From Chimonanthus salicifolius (lineage: Eukaryota > Streptophyta > Magnoliopsida > Laurales > Calycanthaceae), in contig CM023540.1 of the NCBI GenBank assembly GCA_013350335.1, forward strand, positions 22,919,175 to 22,983,174: a stretch of DNA of 64,000 nucleotides, given 5' to 3'. The notes below the pieces were generated by a model. The model was not told the DNA's origin. It was given only the letters and a program-made list of their open reading frames with translations, and searched no databases. The translations under genes and the position numbers were made by a program. Shown here one piece after another: positions 1-12,611 of this stretch (its first letter is position 1; every line of letters begins with the position of its first letter).

Positions 1-1640
1 TCACTTTATGCAAAATGGAAAAAATATATCTTTCAAATTTTAATAATTTTCTTTATTTACCTTTTTAGGGGGGAAAAAATATTTACTTTAGCTCTACATC
101 CTCTCCCCTATGTGACTCCATAGCCCTCCTAAATCTACCCCCATCCTTTACTTTTCATCCATGGTCTCCAAAGTTAACAAAAAAAATCAGTTTGTCAAAA
201 TTGCAAAGATAACTTACATAAACAAGTTTAAAGAGGACAAATTAGAAATGTAGAGTACTTTACCCTAGTAAATAAAAGAAGATCATCAAGATTTTTCAAA
301 TATCAACTCCATCTAGTATTTTTGCCATTCTAATCTAAAACCATGAAATGGATGTTTATAAGAAACGATTCTCAATTCTTTCGTCTATTTCATAATCTTC
401 GATCAAATGGCTAAAAATGCAATCTAAAGTTGAAATTTGATAATCCAAATTCCAAATATGAAGATCTTTCATCACTAATCATATGCCCCTTGTATGCCAT
501 GTTTCCTCACTTCATAAATAGCATTAGTTGAATGCTTGAATGTGCATTATAACACTGAGGATGTGCATGTCATGCACCCAAGCAAGCTGGATGCCTTGGT
601 TATTGTATACCAAATAATAGAAATCAAGCTACCCATCTCAAACGATAGAACACAATGTTTGATATGCCGGGTTAGATAAATAGAACGAGTCACTGACTCA
701 TTTGAGTTGGTCGAGTCATAACAAAATAGAATGAGCCCTCTGATTCTGGTTTCTCTCATGTGGAGAGTTGCCCGATTTTTCAAACTGTGCGTACCAACCC
801 ATGAATTGTCATATGACTCAATTTCAAGCCCATCATATAATTATGCACCATTTAATTAGGACATGGCCTTTCAAATACAGTTTAACTTTGGGCCATTTAA
901 ATTATATCTTAGGAGTTTTAGATGGTATTATCTCTTCATGACTGGGATGTAGTCTACACCCCATATATGTATTAATGTGTTATGTATTTATATATTTACA
1001 TATCTATGAGAAACAAACTTCAAGAAAATAACAGGATATTTACATATCTATGAGAAACAAACTTCAAGAAAATAACAGGATTGAACGATGAAGGATTGAA
1101 TAGTCATTGTAGCTTTTAGGTCATGAACCATCCAAGGGCTGGAGCTAACTAGTTCACAAAATTCAAGTTGACTTTAACTATCATCAAAAGATACACTAGA
1201 GTCTTCACACATTTAAGAGAGTAACCTAAAACAACAGTAAAGGCAGAAAATCCATGAACATGGCAAACCTGGTGAGCTCAGGCAGTGGCACCATTCTTGT
1301 CCCAAACTACAATCAGCCGAGAGAACCTTTACGCATATGCATTTGATCTACAAACTGCCTGTTGAAGGCTGGCTGGTAATAAGAATGGATAGACAAAATC
1401 AGATAACGAAGACATTACTTGAATAATTATCGTGGAGATGTAAGAAAACTTAATCACCTCGGTGCACGCATACTCAAGTGATTTAAGGGGTCCATAATCC
1501 TGAAATGCATGCTAAGTATATAGATTGCTGATGCTCTTATTATCATGAATAGGGACAGCATTCAAATGATGACACAAAGGGCCTCACTATCAAGTCCAAA
1601 AAATATCCCGGATTGGGATCCTAAGGCTGCTAGGATGTTG
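1..1640. other. AT-rich intergenic stretch
   Basis: I see no gene here. Reading frames are short and interrupted on both strands and show no recognisable protein. The only clear structure is a 44-bp tandem duplication, listed separately. Confidence 0.6.
993..1080. repeat. Perfect 44-bp tandem duplication
   Basis: The unit starting TATTTACATATCTATGAG and ending AATAACAGGA occurs at 993-1036 and again, head to tail and identical, at 1037-1080. Identity suggests a recent duplication in non-coding DNA. Confidence 0.9.
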
Positions 1641-2337
1641 AGAATAGAGGTGGGGATTCTTTATAGCAGAGGCTCACACACCATTTGAACTCAAGACCTG
1701 TTGCAGGGTGAATGATTCACCAACCACGAAGTCATCAAGGAATGGTAAACAGAAGTGGGTATTCTCTTGGAGAAAGTCAAAAGATGTCATTCTCCTATGG
1801 TCGAGAACCCCTCGTCATTGTCCTTCGAATATTTCAGTTGTTTGCACACTTGAAGAGAATCCAATGAAATTGAGCTTTCCCTCTAACCATAAAATCATTA
1901 TCATTACTGAAATATTAATGGAAGCAGACTCGAGCCTTACCACAGCCTGTCACGAGCCCTACTCTTGACCGTAGCATACGCCTCTCCTCATGCCTACCCC
2001 ATTTCCCTTCCCTTCTTTCACCTAATTGGAAACCGGTCTCTGCAGTATCGTTCCTTGTTTGTCCCCAATACCCATTTAAGCTACAGCTCTCCCTCCCACT
2101 TACTCCAACCAAGTTTCACTGTAGCCTATCCTGGGCCAGCAGTGGAACCCAGCAACCTTTCTCCATCAGTTGCCAGGCCCACTTCCAACACAGGGACCAA
2201 GAGTGAGCACACTAACGTCCAGCCAGGCCCAGATCCTGAACAGCCCAAACCACCCATTCAAGTCAAGCCCAGCTGTCTGGCCTGCCCAATTTCAAGCCCA
2301 AACATCCCAGGGGGCTGCAATCCAAATACAACAGACG

Positions 2338-2583
2338 CCAACCCTGAAGAGTGGCCCCAGCAGTTCCTTTTCAACCTCACGACCAAGGATTGTCTTTTTC
2401 TCCCTCACCTTTCTCAGTTCCTCCTTCCCATTCATCGCCTAACAAAACCCAATCCAAGGTCCAACCCTGAAGAGTGGCCCCAGCAGTTCCTTTTCAACCT
2501 CACGACCAAGGATTGTCTTTTTCTCCCTCACCTTTCTCAGTTCCTCCTTCCCATTCATCGCCTAACAAAACCCAATCCAAGGT
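2338..2583. repeat. 123-bp tandem duplication, in frame
   Basis: Units 2338-2460 and 2461-2583 are identical by eye. As 123 is a multiple of three, the reading frame stays open and a 41-residue segment beginning NPEEWPQQFLF is repeated twice. Confidence 0.9.
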
Positions 2584-2646
2584 CCCCCCCTCTCTTAAAC
2601 CTCCCTCCCTCCCTCCCTCCTCTAATTATCTTCAGCCCTCAAAAGT

Positions 2647-3182
2647 CTCTCCCTAATCTCCTGTCTCCACTAAAAACCCTTTCCCCTTTCCAAACATCAG
2701 CACATCATGTCTGTGCAAACCCGGCTATCCACTATCCAGCAGACCTGCTTTCAGAGCCAAGTAGTGAACCCTTTGTTTATGGGAGAATGGCCCCATCCCT
2801 GCTCCTGTCTAGCCGCTCCTCGGCTATGAGTGGTTGTCTCCCTTTTGGGCTTGATGCCATTGCATCTTCTCGCCTGGAGTCGATTCTGTCCCAGGTCTCG
2901 AACAGTTTCCCAAGCTCTCCCTAATCTCCTGTCTCCACTAAAAACCCTTTCCCCTTTCCAAACATCAGCACATCATGTCTGTGCAAACCCGGCTATCCAC
3001 TATCCAGCAGACCTGCTTTCAGAGCCAAGTAGTGAACCCTTTGTTTATGGGAGAATGGCCCCATCCCTGCTCCTGTCTAGCCGCTCCTCGGCTATGAGTG
3101 GTTGTCTCCCTTTTGGGCTTGATGCCATTGCATCTTCTCGCCTGGAGTCGATTCTGTCCCAGGTCTCGAACAGTTTCCCAAG
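2647..3182. repeat. 268-bp tandem duplication, out of frame
   Basis: Units 2647-2914 and 2915-3182 repeat head to tail, both starting at CTCTCCCTAATCTCC and ending at AGTTTCCCAAG. The period is not a multiple of three, so it breaks the plus-strand frame that crosses it. It starts about 60 bp after the 123-bp duplication ends. Confidence 0.9.
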
Positions 3183-3299
3183 CTCTCTTTGCTACCACAT
3201 TTCTTCAGGCCTCTCCAGATCTCTGGTCTTGGATGGAGTTTCCACTTCAGAGATAGACGCTCCAAATCAGTGCAGAAGTTGACATTGTCGCCTCTAAGA

Positions 3300-4115
3300 C
3301 TAGTTCTCAAGAGAACTCATGCAAATAGCTCAATGGGCCCCCATTAGACCATATGAATGGCTGAGTTTAAAAGGTCTTGACGTCTATATATTGTCTATAA
3401 AATCCCAATCTTGATCAAATAAGTGAAGCATGTTTTTTAGTAGCCTCATAATTTCAACTTTATTTGACAGTGGAAAATCATCAAGTTAGATCAACAAGCT
3501 TTAAAAGTGAGATTGGTGTGAAATTGGGTACAATACAAATTCATTGGTGGTAGGTGGGTGTTAGGAGGGAAATGGATTCATTAGTTCCAATTTGGGCCCC
3601 ACAAATCAAAGTTTGCATGAAGGTCTCGTGAGAACAATTACATACCAATCCAACTTTTAAAGACCGTTGATCTAACCTAAAAAATTTCCCCAGTCAAATA
3701 ACATTGAACTTTTAAGGGCTTTAAAATGCATGCTTCACTTATCTAATCAAGGCACCATATACAACCCAAGACCTTTCAAACCTATCCATCCATGTCGGCT
3801 CATGGAGCCCACCGACTATTTGCACTTAAATCCATAAGAGCTTGGTCTTAGGGGATCCAAAGTAAACACACACACATGAAGAGTTGAGGGATATACTTGT
3901 GTGGACATTAAGTTGCACAGACACAAAAAAAATCCCAATGTGTCACATTGGGACACCTACAAACACAAGTACAGATACTAACACACAGGACAACCATGTC
4001 GAACAAAATGTGCATGAGATGTCCCCATTACAATGCCCTCTTTTAAAAAAACAAAGCAAAGAGAGAGAGGGTGAGGGGGAGAGAGACCAGAAAATGGAAA
4101 GGTAGAGAAAGAGAA
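3300..4115. other. Intergenic stretch, no gene seen
   Basis: No coding or RNA signal that I can support. Frames are short, and the 4060-4100 part is a GA-rich low-complexity run. Confidence 0.5.
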
Positions 4116-4119
4116 ACGT

Positions 4120-4770
4120 ATCTTTATTTTTTTTGAAAGATAACTTCATAATTCAAAAGGGGGAAACAAGAAAGACAAGACAGCAAGACAAAAGAAGCCA
4201 ACAAAACAGGAAAACACACTCTCTCTCCAAAATTACGAGAATTTGTTTACAACTTCCGTAACTAAAGTCAACCCCTGACGAGCCATATCATCTGCAGCCG
4301 AGTTAGCAGATCAAGGAGCCCAAGCAACCTTAAAATCAAAGGAAGCAATAATATGCCGAATCCTTTCATTTTGTCCAAGAAAATCCATGGGCATTGGGAG
4401 CCCAACGCCCACCCAACGACTACCTGAGAATTACCTTTTACAATACTCAAACTCTTAACTTCTCCAACTCCAAAATGCCTCGCCATAAAGCAAACAATTC
4501 CACCTCAATTACTGAACCATTAGAAATTGGACCAGCAAAGGACAGTACTGTATACCCTGAATCATTACGGATGATCCCTCCGTACCTTGCCAGGCCAATA
4601 TCTCGCACACATACCTTTATTTTTTCCTCTTTCTCTTCTGTCACTTCACATAAAGTTTTGTCTTGGGAAAGGGGTGTTAGCCATAGAGGGGCAGAAATGG
4701 GGAGGCAGCCATGGAGAGGCTCCTTTTTGAGGAGAGACACTAAAGTTTGTGTAGATGTCATTTTATGTTT
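4120..4770 (-). mobile_element. LINE 3' end with RNase H-like domain, frameshifted
   Basis: On the minus strand two overlapping frames, 4761-4447 and 4486-4268, together resemble the RNase H domain at the C-terminus of plant L1-type LINE ORF2. The GGIIRNDSG segment matches the usual GGVLRD-type motif, followed by an E-containing helix (IEVELFALWRGI) and a VKG segment. The join needs a frame change near 4450-4480, so it is dead. The element ends in an A-rich tail, seen as T-rich sequence at 4120-4134 on the plus strand. Everything 5' of the RNase H domain is missing, as in a 5'-truncated insertion. No convincing target duplication was found. Confidence 0.65.
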
Positions 4771-5242
4771 CTACAAACTCTAAGACGTGAAATTGACACT
4801 TCTTTTCTTGAACGCTAACACATTTTCCCTTAAATATTAGCTTATGGAAACCTTTAGCTAGTCTTTAGTTATTATTATGCATACTTAAATAGACAATTTT
4901 GCCCCTAGATATTAATATATGTGAAGAAACTATTTTGCCTTTATTTATTTTGTTATATAAGCATATAAAATTAAAAAGAGACAAGGATATTAGATTTTTT
5001 TTATATAACCATAAATATCATTTTTATATTCTTAATATTTATTTAAATTAAATTGTTTTAAAATTTAAATAGGGTGTTGTGTCCCCATGTCCTAATTGTT
5101 TGGGGTCACCATGTCCAACAGCTTGTACTAGTGTTGGATACCGACGCTCGTATACATACCTAGTTACCTACGCAAGTGTGAACATATTGTAGTCTTATCA
5201 AAGATTTTGTTTAGTGCTAACTCCTAAAATGACCAACCCATG

Positions 5243-8200
5243 CTAACTTTGAATTGCTTGTAAAAACCATCTTACATTGCATTTGAATTGCATCAGTGTA
5301 GATCTCAGCAATTCATCCCCAACAATCAATCTCAGCTTCTTAATGAACTCTTCCCGAGTTAGTTTTTTACCCTGGCATAAAATTTGGCGATGCATCAATT
5401 TTGTGGACAGAACAAGAACGACCAACAAATAGCATGCCATTTTACCAAGCGATACCTTGAAAGCATCATAGTGAAAATCCAATGAATCCTTAGCCAAAGG
5501 AGAGATATTTTTCTGAACTGCAGCAAATAACATTGAAAATGGCATCCAAATTGAAGTGGGCAGCTTCACAGTACCTAACACTGGTGCAGAGTTCTGACCA
5601 TCCTTTACCTACATACAAGCATGGCTAAAAAGTGAGAAGACATTCACATTGTTCCAAATGCAAGGGATTGCATGAAAAAGAGACACTATGAGCATTCCAA
5701 TTTTTATTAATCTGATCAAGCCCTCAAGCTTCTCCATCTGGTTTAAATCAGGACAAATCAATGACAAACAAACTTGAGCTAAAAAGTTGAACTTCCATGA
5801 ATGAAAGCCCCCACTTGATAAAGCACCAACTGCTCAAATAAAAGCATGTCAGATAAAATGATTTTTTCTGTAAGGTATGTTAGATAAACTGATTGATTAT
5901 TATTTCATGAGCATTTAGGGGTTTTGATTCTTTGGAAACGTAAAGTGCCTTTTTTTAAAAAACATTAATGACTAAATTCCATTAAAATAGGAAAGGAGTA
6001 CATAAGAAGGATCTGAGTATAGGAGGTATATACTCAGAGCGAAGAAGAAGAACAAGAAATATTAAAAACATAAGAAAACAAGAAATAAAAGAAAATATAC
6101 ATCAAATAATCCACCCCAAACTGAAACCAAAGACCGGCACAAATCCCCTAACTCCCAAGGTTGGCGAGAGAAAAAAATTCCAAAGCCGGTGTTTGAAGAT
6201 GAACACAAGCTTTCACCAAGAAGTCTGCAACACAGTTTGCTGAACGAGGCGTATGAGTGAAAGTGATGTCATCCATTTTGCACAATCTCCAAATGTCCAT
6301 AGCAATGCAAACCAACCTCCATGGGGGGGATTTCTTATTACTAGCCCAGGAGATGGCATTAGTTAAGTCACCTTCGATAATGAGCTTACTGCCCCTAAAC
6401 CTAGACCAGACCTAAAGTGCTCTCCAAAATTGCTCTCAGTTTAGCCTTGTTTGATTCCATTAGCCATACTGATTCAGAAAAAAAGCTGGTAACATTCTAC
6501 CCTTATCGTCGTGAAGCACTCCACCAATTCCTGCCGGCCCGGGTTTGCCCCTAGTTGTGCCCTCAACATTGAATTTACATGATCCAAGAGGAGGCGTTAC
6601 CCACTTAACCGAACGCTTGCTAACTCTACCAACCCCTTTCATACAACCATCCCAAGACAAATAAAAATCCTCTGGAGCTAAACCCCAAAATTATTTACAC
6701 ATGGATAACCAACCAATCATCTGTCATTTCGCCCTCTTAAATACATCTCTAGGATTCCCTCTCTTACCCTTAAAAATCCTCCCATTGTGCTCTTTCCAAG
6801 TTGCCCAAAAGACGGTGAATGGAACCATTTTCCAAGCCACTCTATGTCTACCTCTAAAGGGGCTCCCCATCCAAGCCACCAATAAATCCTCCACTCCACT
6901 ACCAAAAACCCACGAGCATCCAAACAATCTTAGGAACAAAAACCACACAACCCCCATGAAGCGACACTTGCATAACAAATGGTCCCACAGACTTCTCTTC
7001 GACCTTACACAATGTACAAACTGTCGGATAGCCTCTTCTGGAGGAACGCATCTTCTCCTAAGATCTGTCTTACAAGGATCCTCTTTTTCAAAGCCGTCCA
7101 CACAAAGAATTGGATTCTAGGGGAATCTTGTTGTTCCAAACCAGATTGCAAATAGGAGGTGAGAATGAATTTGTTGCATATGTAGATCGCAAGATTGATT
7201 TTACTGAGAAAGACCTAGACGGCTCCAAAGACCAGATCCACTTGTCCCCATCCTCAATCCACAACCTATTATCACTAAGGATTTCAATCAAAGCTTGGTG
7301 GGAGGCAACCTCAAAGTCCCACAAGGTCCTCCTAAAGGAAATTGACCACTGTGGTGAATCATTGACTTCTCTATAATAATCACTGGTCAGAACTTCATGA
7401 TTTAGGCCCACCCTAAATAGTCTGGGAAACGTAAAGTGCCTTGACGCACCATTCCGCACAAGTGGAGCCAAAGTAAGTGATCCACTTGGTTAACCATATG
7501 GGGACATGATATATGCTTGGACAGGAAAACCACTTCTTTGAGAAAATAAGGAACCTACAAATCTTCTAGACAAACAGGGTATCTCTTGTTGGGATATGTG
7601 CCAAACCCAACTAGGCTTAGTGTTGACCATCTACACAACTTCAAATCTTCTTGGCCAGTAGGGTGGGGGTGGGGGTGCGGGAGAGGGTAGGAACCAAGTA
7701 CTTGATAAGAATGCATTTAATCTATGATGCGTACAGACATGAACACAAGGAGTGGAGATTGGATGCATCATTTTCCAAACTTAAGGATACAAGAACGGGT
7801 AACATGTCGATGTGAAAGTCAAGTGACTTACAGCTGCCAACATTTCAAGTGTGTTTCAATCAAAATTGAGGTTTTCATTGAAAATGGACAGTGGCACAAA
7901 AATCAAGGTAGTAATTGCAGAAAACAAAGGTAGTTTTCCACTTCACCTTGTAATTACCTATATTTGCTAAAAAGCATGTTTTCAATGAAAACGTTTATTG
8001 ATTCCTGTGCAAAAGGTATATTTTCCTTGCACGTAGTCCGTTTACTTCTCATGAGAAAACAAATCATAGATTCATAAGAAAAAACTTTATTGGAAATGGT
8101 GGTAACTTTTTTTCTATAAAATATTTATTTTTATGTTTGTTGACACAAGTATGGTGATGAGAAATCCTAGTAAAATACAAAGAAAAATGAAAAAGAATAG

Positions 8201-11200
8201 CAAAACCCAATAAGATATAACTCATTCCTAATACCAAATTTAGAGGTAAGAGGTTGCACCAAACACCCATGAAATTGTCAAGTCACATCAAGTTTGGATT
8301 AGGTCAAGTTACCCAATTTCTTCATCCGTCGAGAAGTTTAGCATGACCATATTAGGTCAATCCATTTATTGAGTTGAAATTTTATTTTTCCAAGTTGGCT
8401 TCGGGTCATGATGAGAAGTGGTTTGGATCACAAGTTGGGTTTGAATTGGGTCACGTCACAGGGTCATGTTTAGGTTGAGCTGAGAGCAGGTCGAATTTGG
8501 CAGTTTGGATTGTGGGATCAGATTCTAGTTGGGTCAGACTTAGGTTGGATCAATCCTGGGTTAGGTTCAAGGCTGTATGGGTTAAGGTGGAGTAGGATTG
8601 TTCTTTACGTTCACTAATTTTACACCTTTTCATAGAGTATAAGATGAGATAAGAAATGTGGGAAAAGAGGGCTCCTTTTCTCACATGTGAAACTGGTTTC
8701 CTATGAAAAAATTGGCAAACAAAAGTAAGACGAGAATAATTTTCATAGGAAAACCCTATGAAAACTAGCACAAACAAATGCACCCTACTAGAGCCCCATT
8801 TGCAAGGAAGCCAAGGAGGTGGGGGCAGGAAAGTTATTTTCTCTTCAATTGCCTTGCTGTGAGAAACACAAAACATGGGCTATGTGCCTACAGCACTTCA
8901 TATTTTAAAAGATGGAACTACCATGTACCATCAATAGTACCTAAGCTATGCCAATTTAGGTGGACCATGCTCCACCCCAGTGACTGATGCGACTCCAACA
9001 TGCCCAAAGGCCAAAAGCTAATCTCTTAAAAGCCCATGGGACCAAAACCATTTGCAGGTGGGCAATCGACATTTAAAATAGGGCACACTGAGTTGTTGGG
9101 TCAAAGCACCCGACTGACAACTAAAGGGGTTCATTTTCATGATACAATCAATAGCACTTGAACCACTTGTACATGACAAAAAAATGTAAGCACCAATGAA
9201 AATCCAGCAGAAAATAAAATAGTCCACAGCAAATGAAATTCAGAAATTACCCAACCTATAAACAGGAATGAATTATAAGGTGGACCTTATTGAGTTACAT
9301 TGCTATTAAAATGTTCACTAAATTAAGACTCATTTCCTATGTCCCTTCACTGTGTGCCTCTAACCACTCATGGATCAAAACTATTCACCATTCTATTGGA
9401 AGAATCTCAAGGCATAACGTGATTAAATAAAACTCAACGGTGCATCTCAAACAAATTGTTTATAGTCATCATGCATGGGTAACGTTACCGTTGACTAGCC
9501 GCACAGGTAGCTTAGTTGGTCTAAGCTTCTAGGAATTAGAGTAGAGGTCTTGAATTCAACTCCTCTTGGACTTGTCTGATACATGATGCTTGCAGTGATT
9601 TCACATATCCGTGGGATTAGTCTTACCTCCAATATGGGGTGGGGATACCCATGCTATCAAAAAACAAAAAAGTTGGGGCAGACTGCTTATTATGAAAGGG
9701 TATTGATTGAAATTTTTTTATGATGAAAAGTAAGCCCCACCAGGAGATGCTTGCTTGGCCTCACTTTAGTATACTTAAGGTTGACCTGATCTAATATTCC
9801 TCATTATGCAAACAGTTAGGACCAAAATTGCATACCAATTAGCCTTTTAAGCGTGTATAAAAGGGTCAAAACCCTAAATTAAACAAGTTGATTGTTGCGC
9901 TCTCTCTCTCTCATGCCTCTTTTGGCATTTTCACTAGATTACAAATTGGTCTTTTCCTAAAAAGGGTTGTATCCTATTGTATCCCATGCATAGCCCCCAT
10001 GTCATATTGTATCCACACAGGTAAGAACTGAGAAGGAATTTTCCACGTACTCGTGAAACATTGCATTTAATGCATTTGATGTTTGAGGAGGAAACCCTCT
10101 ATAAAAGGGGACCATAGAGAGATGAAAGCGGTAAGTGAAGTGAAAGGGTTAAGTGAGTTGTGAGAGTTCCAACAACAAACAAAAGCTTGGAATTGTGACT
10201 CCTAGTGTGGATCCCCAAGGAGAAAGTTAAGAGAGACTCTATGTATATGTTCTTGTGGCTTGAAAAACCTATGGTCCATTGTCAGAGAGAGTTAAAATGT
10301 AGCCAAATATCTTCAGAGCTCAAGTTGTGGATCACTGACGTGGCATAATCCATTATGAAAGTGATTTGATTCGTGAAAAAGATTTTCATATTGTAACTCT
10401 GCTTCTGCAGGATCTAACATCAAGCTATTTTCATCATCTCCATCCACGATAATGCCCATCCGATCAGCAATCTGGATCACCAAATCGCAAGTACAGAAGA
10501 CACATACCAATACCAAGCAAATTTCCTGATGCACTGGGCCCAACATTCCCTCCCTGCTAGAAACCAAAACTCATTACACATTAAACGAAGAAGCAAAGAA
10601 AGAAGAAAAACAAGACCATCTCACAGGATTAGTAGTAGAGATAGCTTGCCGGTCTTCAGCTGGAGCAACATCAGTGTTTCGCTTATCAACATCAGATGGA
10701 GCAAGATCAGCCAAGCACGCTGTGGAAAAGGAATACTAAATTAAACAGAAGTTTGCATCAACCAAAACAAGTCATATCAATCTTGTGAACTTCTGAATTA
10801 CCTCGATCAAATGGAGTCAGCTTAAAACTGACCAAGTACTCTGGATGTATATGTGTGTCCATTTGGGTACTCCATATCACATAATGCCTTGGATTATGAA
10901 GATCATCTACACCAGTATCAAAATCCTCGCAGCTGGGGCAGAACTGCTTACATCCTGGCTGAACTTGTTCCATGCTCCCCATAATTATTCGGCACAACAA
11001 CATGTGTTGTACGCCATTTTCGTCAACATCACAAAAACTCGCACTATAGGCGTTCAAAGAGAGATAAGGCATTATGCTTCCCTAAAGCAAACACAAGATA
11101 TTATACAATGCTAGTCCTGAATTTCCAGTGTTTTCATCAACATCACCATGTGTGCCAGGTGGGAATCACTTTTGAGAGGTACATAATGTTCATCCATTTG

Positions 11201-12611
11201 TGCAAATGTTAATGGTTGATGATCAAGCCACATCGAACAACCCAAACACCTGACTAACAGTTTTTCTCACTGCATATGGCATACCGTAACCATCCATATG
11301 CAGGTCAGTAATCAGATTGTTAGGGTCGTCCAATATGAGCTTTTTCTTTCCTAAGAATTGCCCAAGCAATGTAGTGCACCAGATAAACAATTTTGACTGA
11401 TGAGTGATTGAACAAATCATATTGAACAACCCTATTAGCCCTTCATTTGCGGGGCAGCAATCAGTTTGTTGGGACTGTCCAACATAAAAAGAAAAAAAAA
11501 TCTCTAAGAATTGCTTAAAATGTGAGGTTACAGGATAAGGGGCTTCGACAAGTAAATGGTGCACCTCACCTGCTTGGTGAATGAATAATCTGGAAACTCA
11601 GAACACGCATTAAAGTGTATTACCTCATCAAATAGATGGATTTAACAAGATAATCCACATAAACACAAAAAAATCAACCTGACATGAGCGCAATCTTCAG
11701 GCGCAAGACAAACACCAGTGCTAAAATACATTCTGTCTGACAACTTCCCAGTTTTCCCAAACCCATGAAGCAAAATTCTCACCATACCCTCCTTTGATGA
11801 ACCGTACCACCCCTGCCGTACATTGGCATCCCCACGAGAACTCTTTGTAATCTCCATTTGTTTCTCAAATGACTGCAACCGTGCCAATGCAGCACAACCC
11901 GTCGGTGCATAACGGTAGATACCAATTACATTGTTTTGTGTAGCAAATGTACCCAATCCTCTCAAAAACAGATTGTGCACAGTAATGTAGTCAATGCCAC
12001 TTTTTTCCAATTGTACTAGTTTCCCATCCAGGCCTTCAAATCCAAAACTATTTGAAACCCAAACATCATTTTCTTGAACTTCTTCTTTAACCCCTGAACA
12101 GACTTCCAACTCATCCACTGGAGAATCTGGGATTTTCTTACATTCTCTTGGTTCTGAACTATCTTTTTCACTTATCTGAAAATTGACATCCACCTCAATC
12201 TTGTTTCTGCTAGTCAGTGCATCATCAGAATCTAGGAAGATCAGTGGAAAGAAGCACTTACCCGATTCATCAATCCAAGCAACTGATCGCTGAGCCCAAG
12301 TTTTCAGATTGATCATGAACATATGCATGAAATCAACAAGAAAAATCTGACCACACATCGATATCTCCATGGCAGACGTACGGACCCTAAACGCACCAAT
12401 CAGATTCACCACCACGTCTGTTGGAAAGTCGCACCATTCTCCGTCGTTGAAGAACATCATGCGCCGGGGTGGCCCGCTCTTGATGAAATTCCCATAGTTA
12501 TGGACGGTGGACCTTGCGCTGTGGATACAACGGACATACCGCCGAGAGGCGCGGGATCTTCGATTGGGGCGTCTCGTAACTGAGAGGCCGCTTCCTTTTC
12601 GAACCCTCCAT
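5243..12611 (-). CDS. RCD1/SRO-type protein (WWE, PARP-like and RST domains), five exons
   Basis: Plant RCD1/SRO proteins are nuclear stress and development regulators; the RST domain binds transcription factors. Exons on the minus strand: 12611-11679, 11043-10802, 10719-10625, 5608-5456 and 5371-5243. All four introns are GT-AG and the phases agree. Counted from the ATG at 12460 they give 1401 nt, 466 residues. Seen: WWE domain at residues 1-76 (FFNDGEW, WIDESGKCFFP), PARP-like fold at about 150-340 (LLHGFG, CDVDENGVQHM, GVDDLHNPRHYVIW), RST at about 385-455 (WMPFSMLFAAV, LTREEFIKKLRLIVGDELLRS). The catalytic Tyr position reads GVCLAPED, fitting an inactive PARP. Family members have about 570-590 residues. 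The ATG at 12611 opens a Lys/Arg-rich start but meets TAA; the frame leading into WWE is offset by one. Intron 3 is 5 kb and holds a LINE. A GTAAGA in exon 5 could be a further donor. Confidence 0.85.
5934..7442 (-). mobile_element. 5'-truncated L1-type LINE with perfect 18-bp target duplication, inside the SRO intron
   Basis: GGAAACGTAAAGTGCCTT occurs at 5934-5951 and 7425-7442 and bounds the insert. Read on the minus strand, the insert begins within ORF2 with FPRLFRV and FRRTLWDFEV segments typical of the zf-RVT region (7423-7088), continues in another frame (7101-6724, WATWKEHNGRIF), and reaches an RNase H start at 6660-6460 (KFNVEG, PAGIGGVLHDDKGRM). It ends in an A-rich tail, T-rich at 5950-5957 on the plus strand. 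Stops and frame changes make it inactive. It lies in the same orientation as the host gene, in its third intron. Confidence 0.9.
9500..9675 (+). mobile_element. tRNA-derived SINE
   Basis: An A-box-like TAGCTTAGTTGGTCT (near 9511) and a B-box-like GGTCTTGAATTCAACTCC (near 9547) have tRNA spacing. A body of about 100 bp ends in an A-rich tail at about 9655-9670. It lies in SRO intron 3. Target duplications are not clear. Confidence 0.6.
9895..10312 (+). mobile_element. Possible LTR or promoter fragment with a TATA box
   Basis: A CTATAAAAGGGGACC box near 10100 is followed by a G/A-rich leader-like stretch, the arrangement of an LTR core promoter. No paired repeat, PBS or target duplication was found, so identity is uncertain. 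It lies inside SRO intron 3, antisense to the gene. Confidence 0.3.
10313..10471 (-). other. Possible alternative last exon of the SRO gene
   Basis: After the donor at 10625/10624 a candidate acceptor GTGATCCAG ends at 10472. The following 159 nt are open in the correct phase (phase 0) for 52 residues, starting IADRMGIIVDGDDEN, and end in TGA at 10313. If used, it would replace the RST domain with an acidic tail. RCD1-type proteins do not usually have such a tail, and the frame could be open by chance. Confidence 0.3.

Larger units (their letters stand above)
1700..3282 (+). pseudogene. Pro/Ser-rich ORF region of unknown origin, perhaps LINE ORF1-like
   Basis: A pyrimidine-rich stretch, unlike its AT-rich surroundings, holds overlapping plus-strand frames at 1708-1968, 1965-2924 and 2830-3282. 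They are rich in Pro, Ser and Leu. No catalytic motif, signal peptide or membrane helix is visible. The tail at 2647-3182 is a 268-bp tandem duplication, which shifts the frame, so the long frame at 1965-2924 stops within the second unit. Proline-rich linkers of this kind occur between the zinc finger and endonuclease of plant LINEs, and LINE pieces lie nearby, but I cannot recognise a domain. Function unknown; probably not a working gene. Confidence 0.35.

Noticed and set aside
6701..7376. Plus-strand frames of 139 and 88 codons
   Set aside because: Antisense of LINE ORF2, whose minus-strand reading matches known domains.
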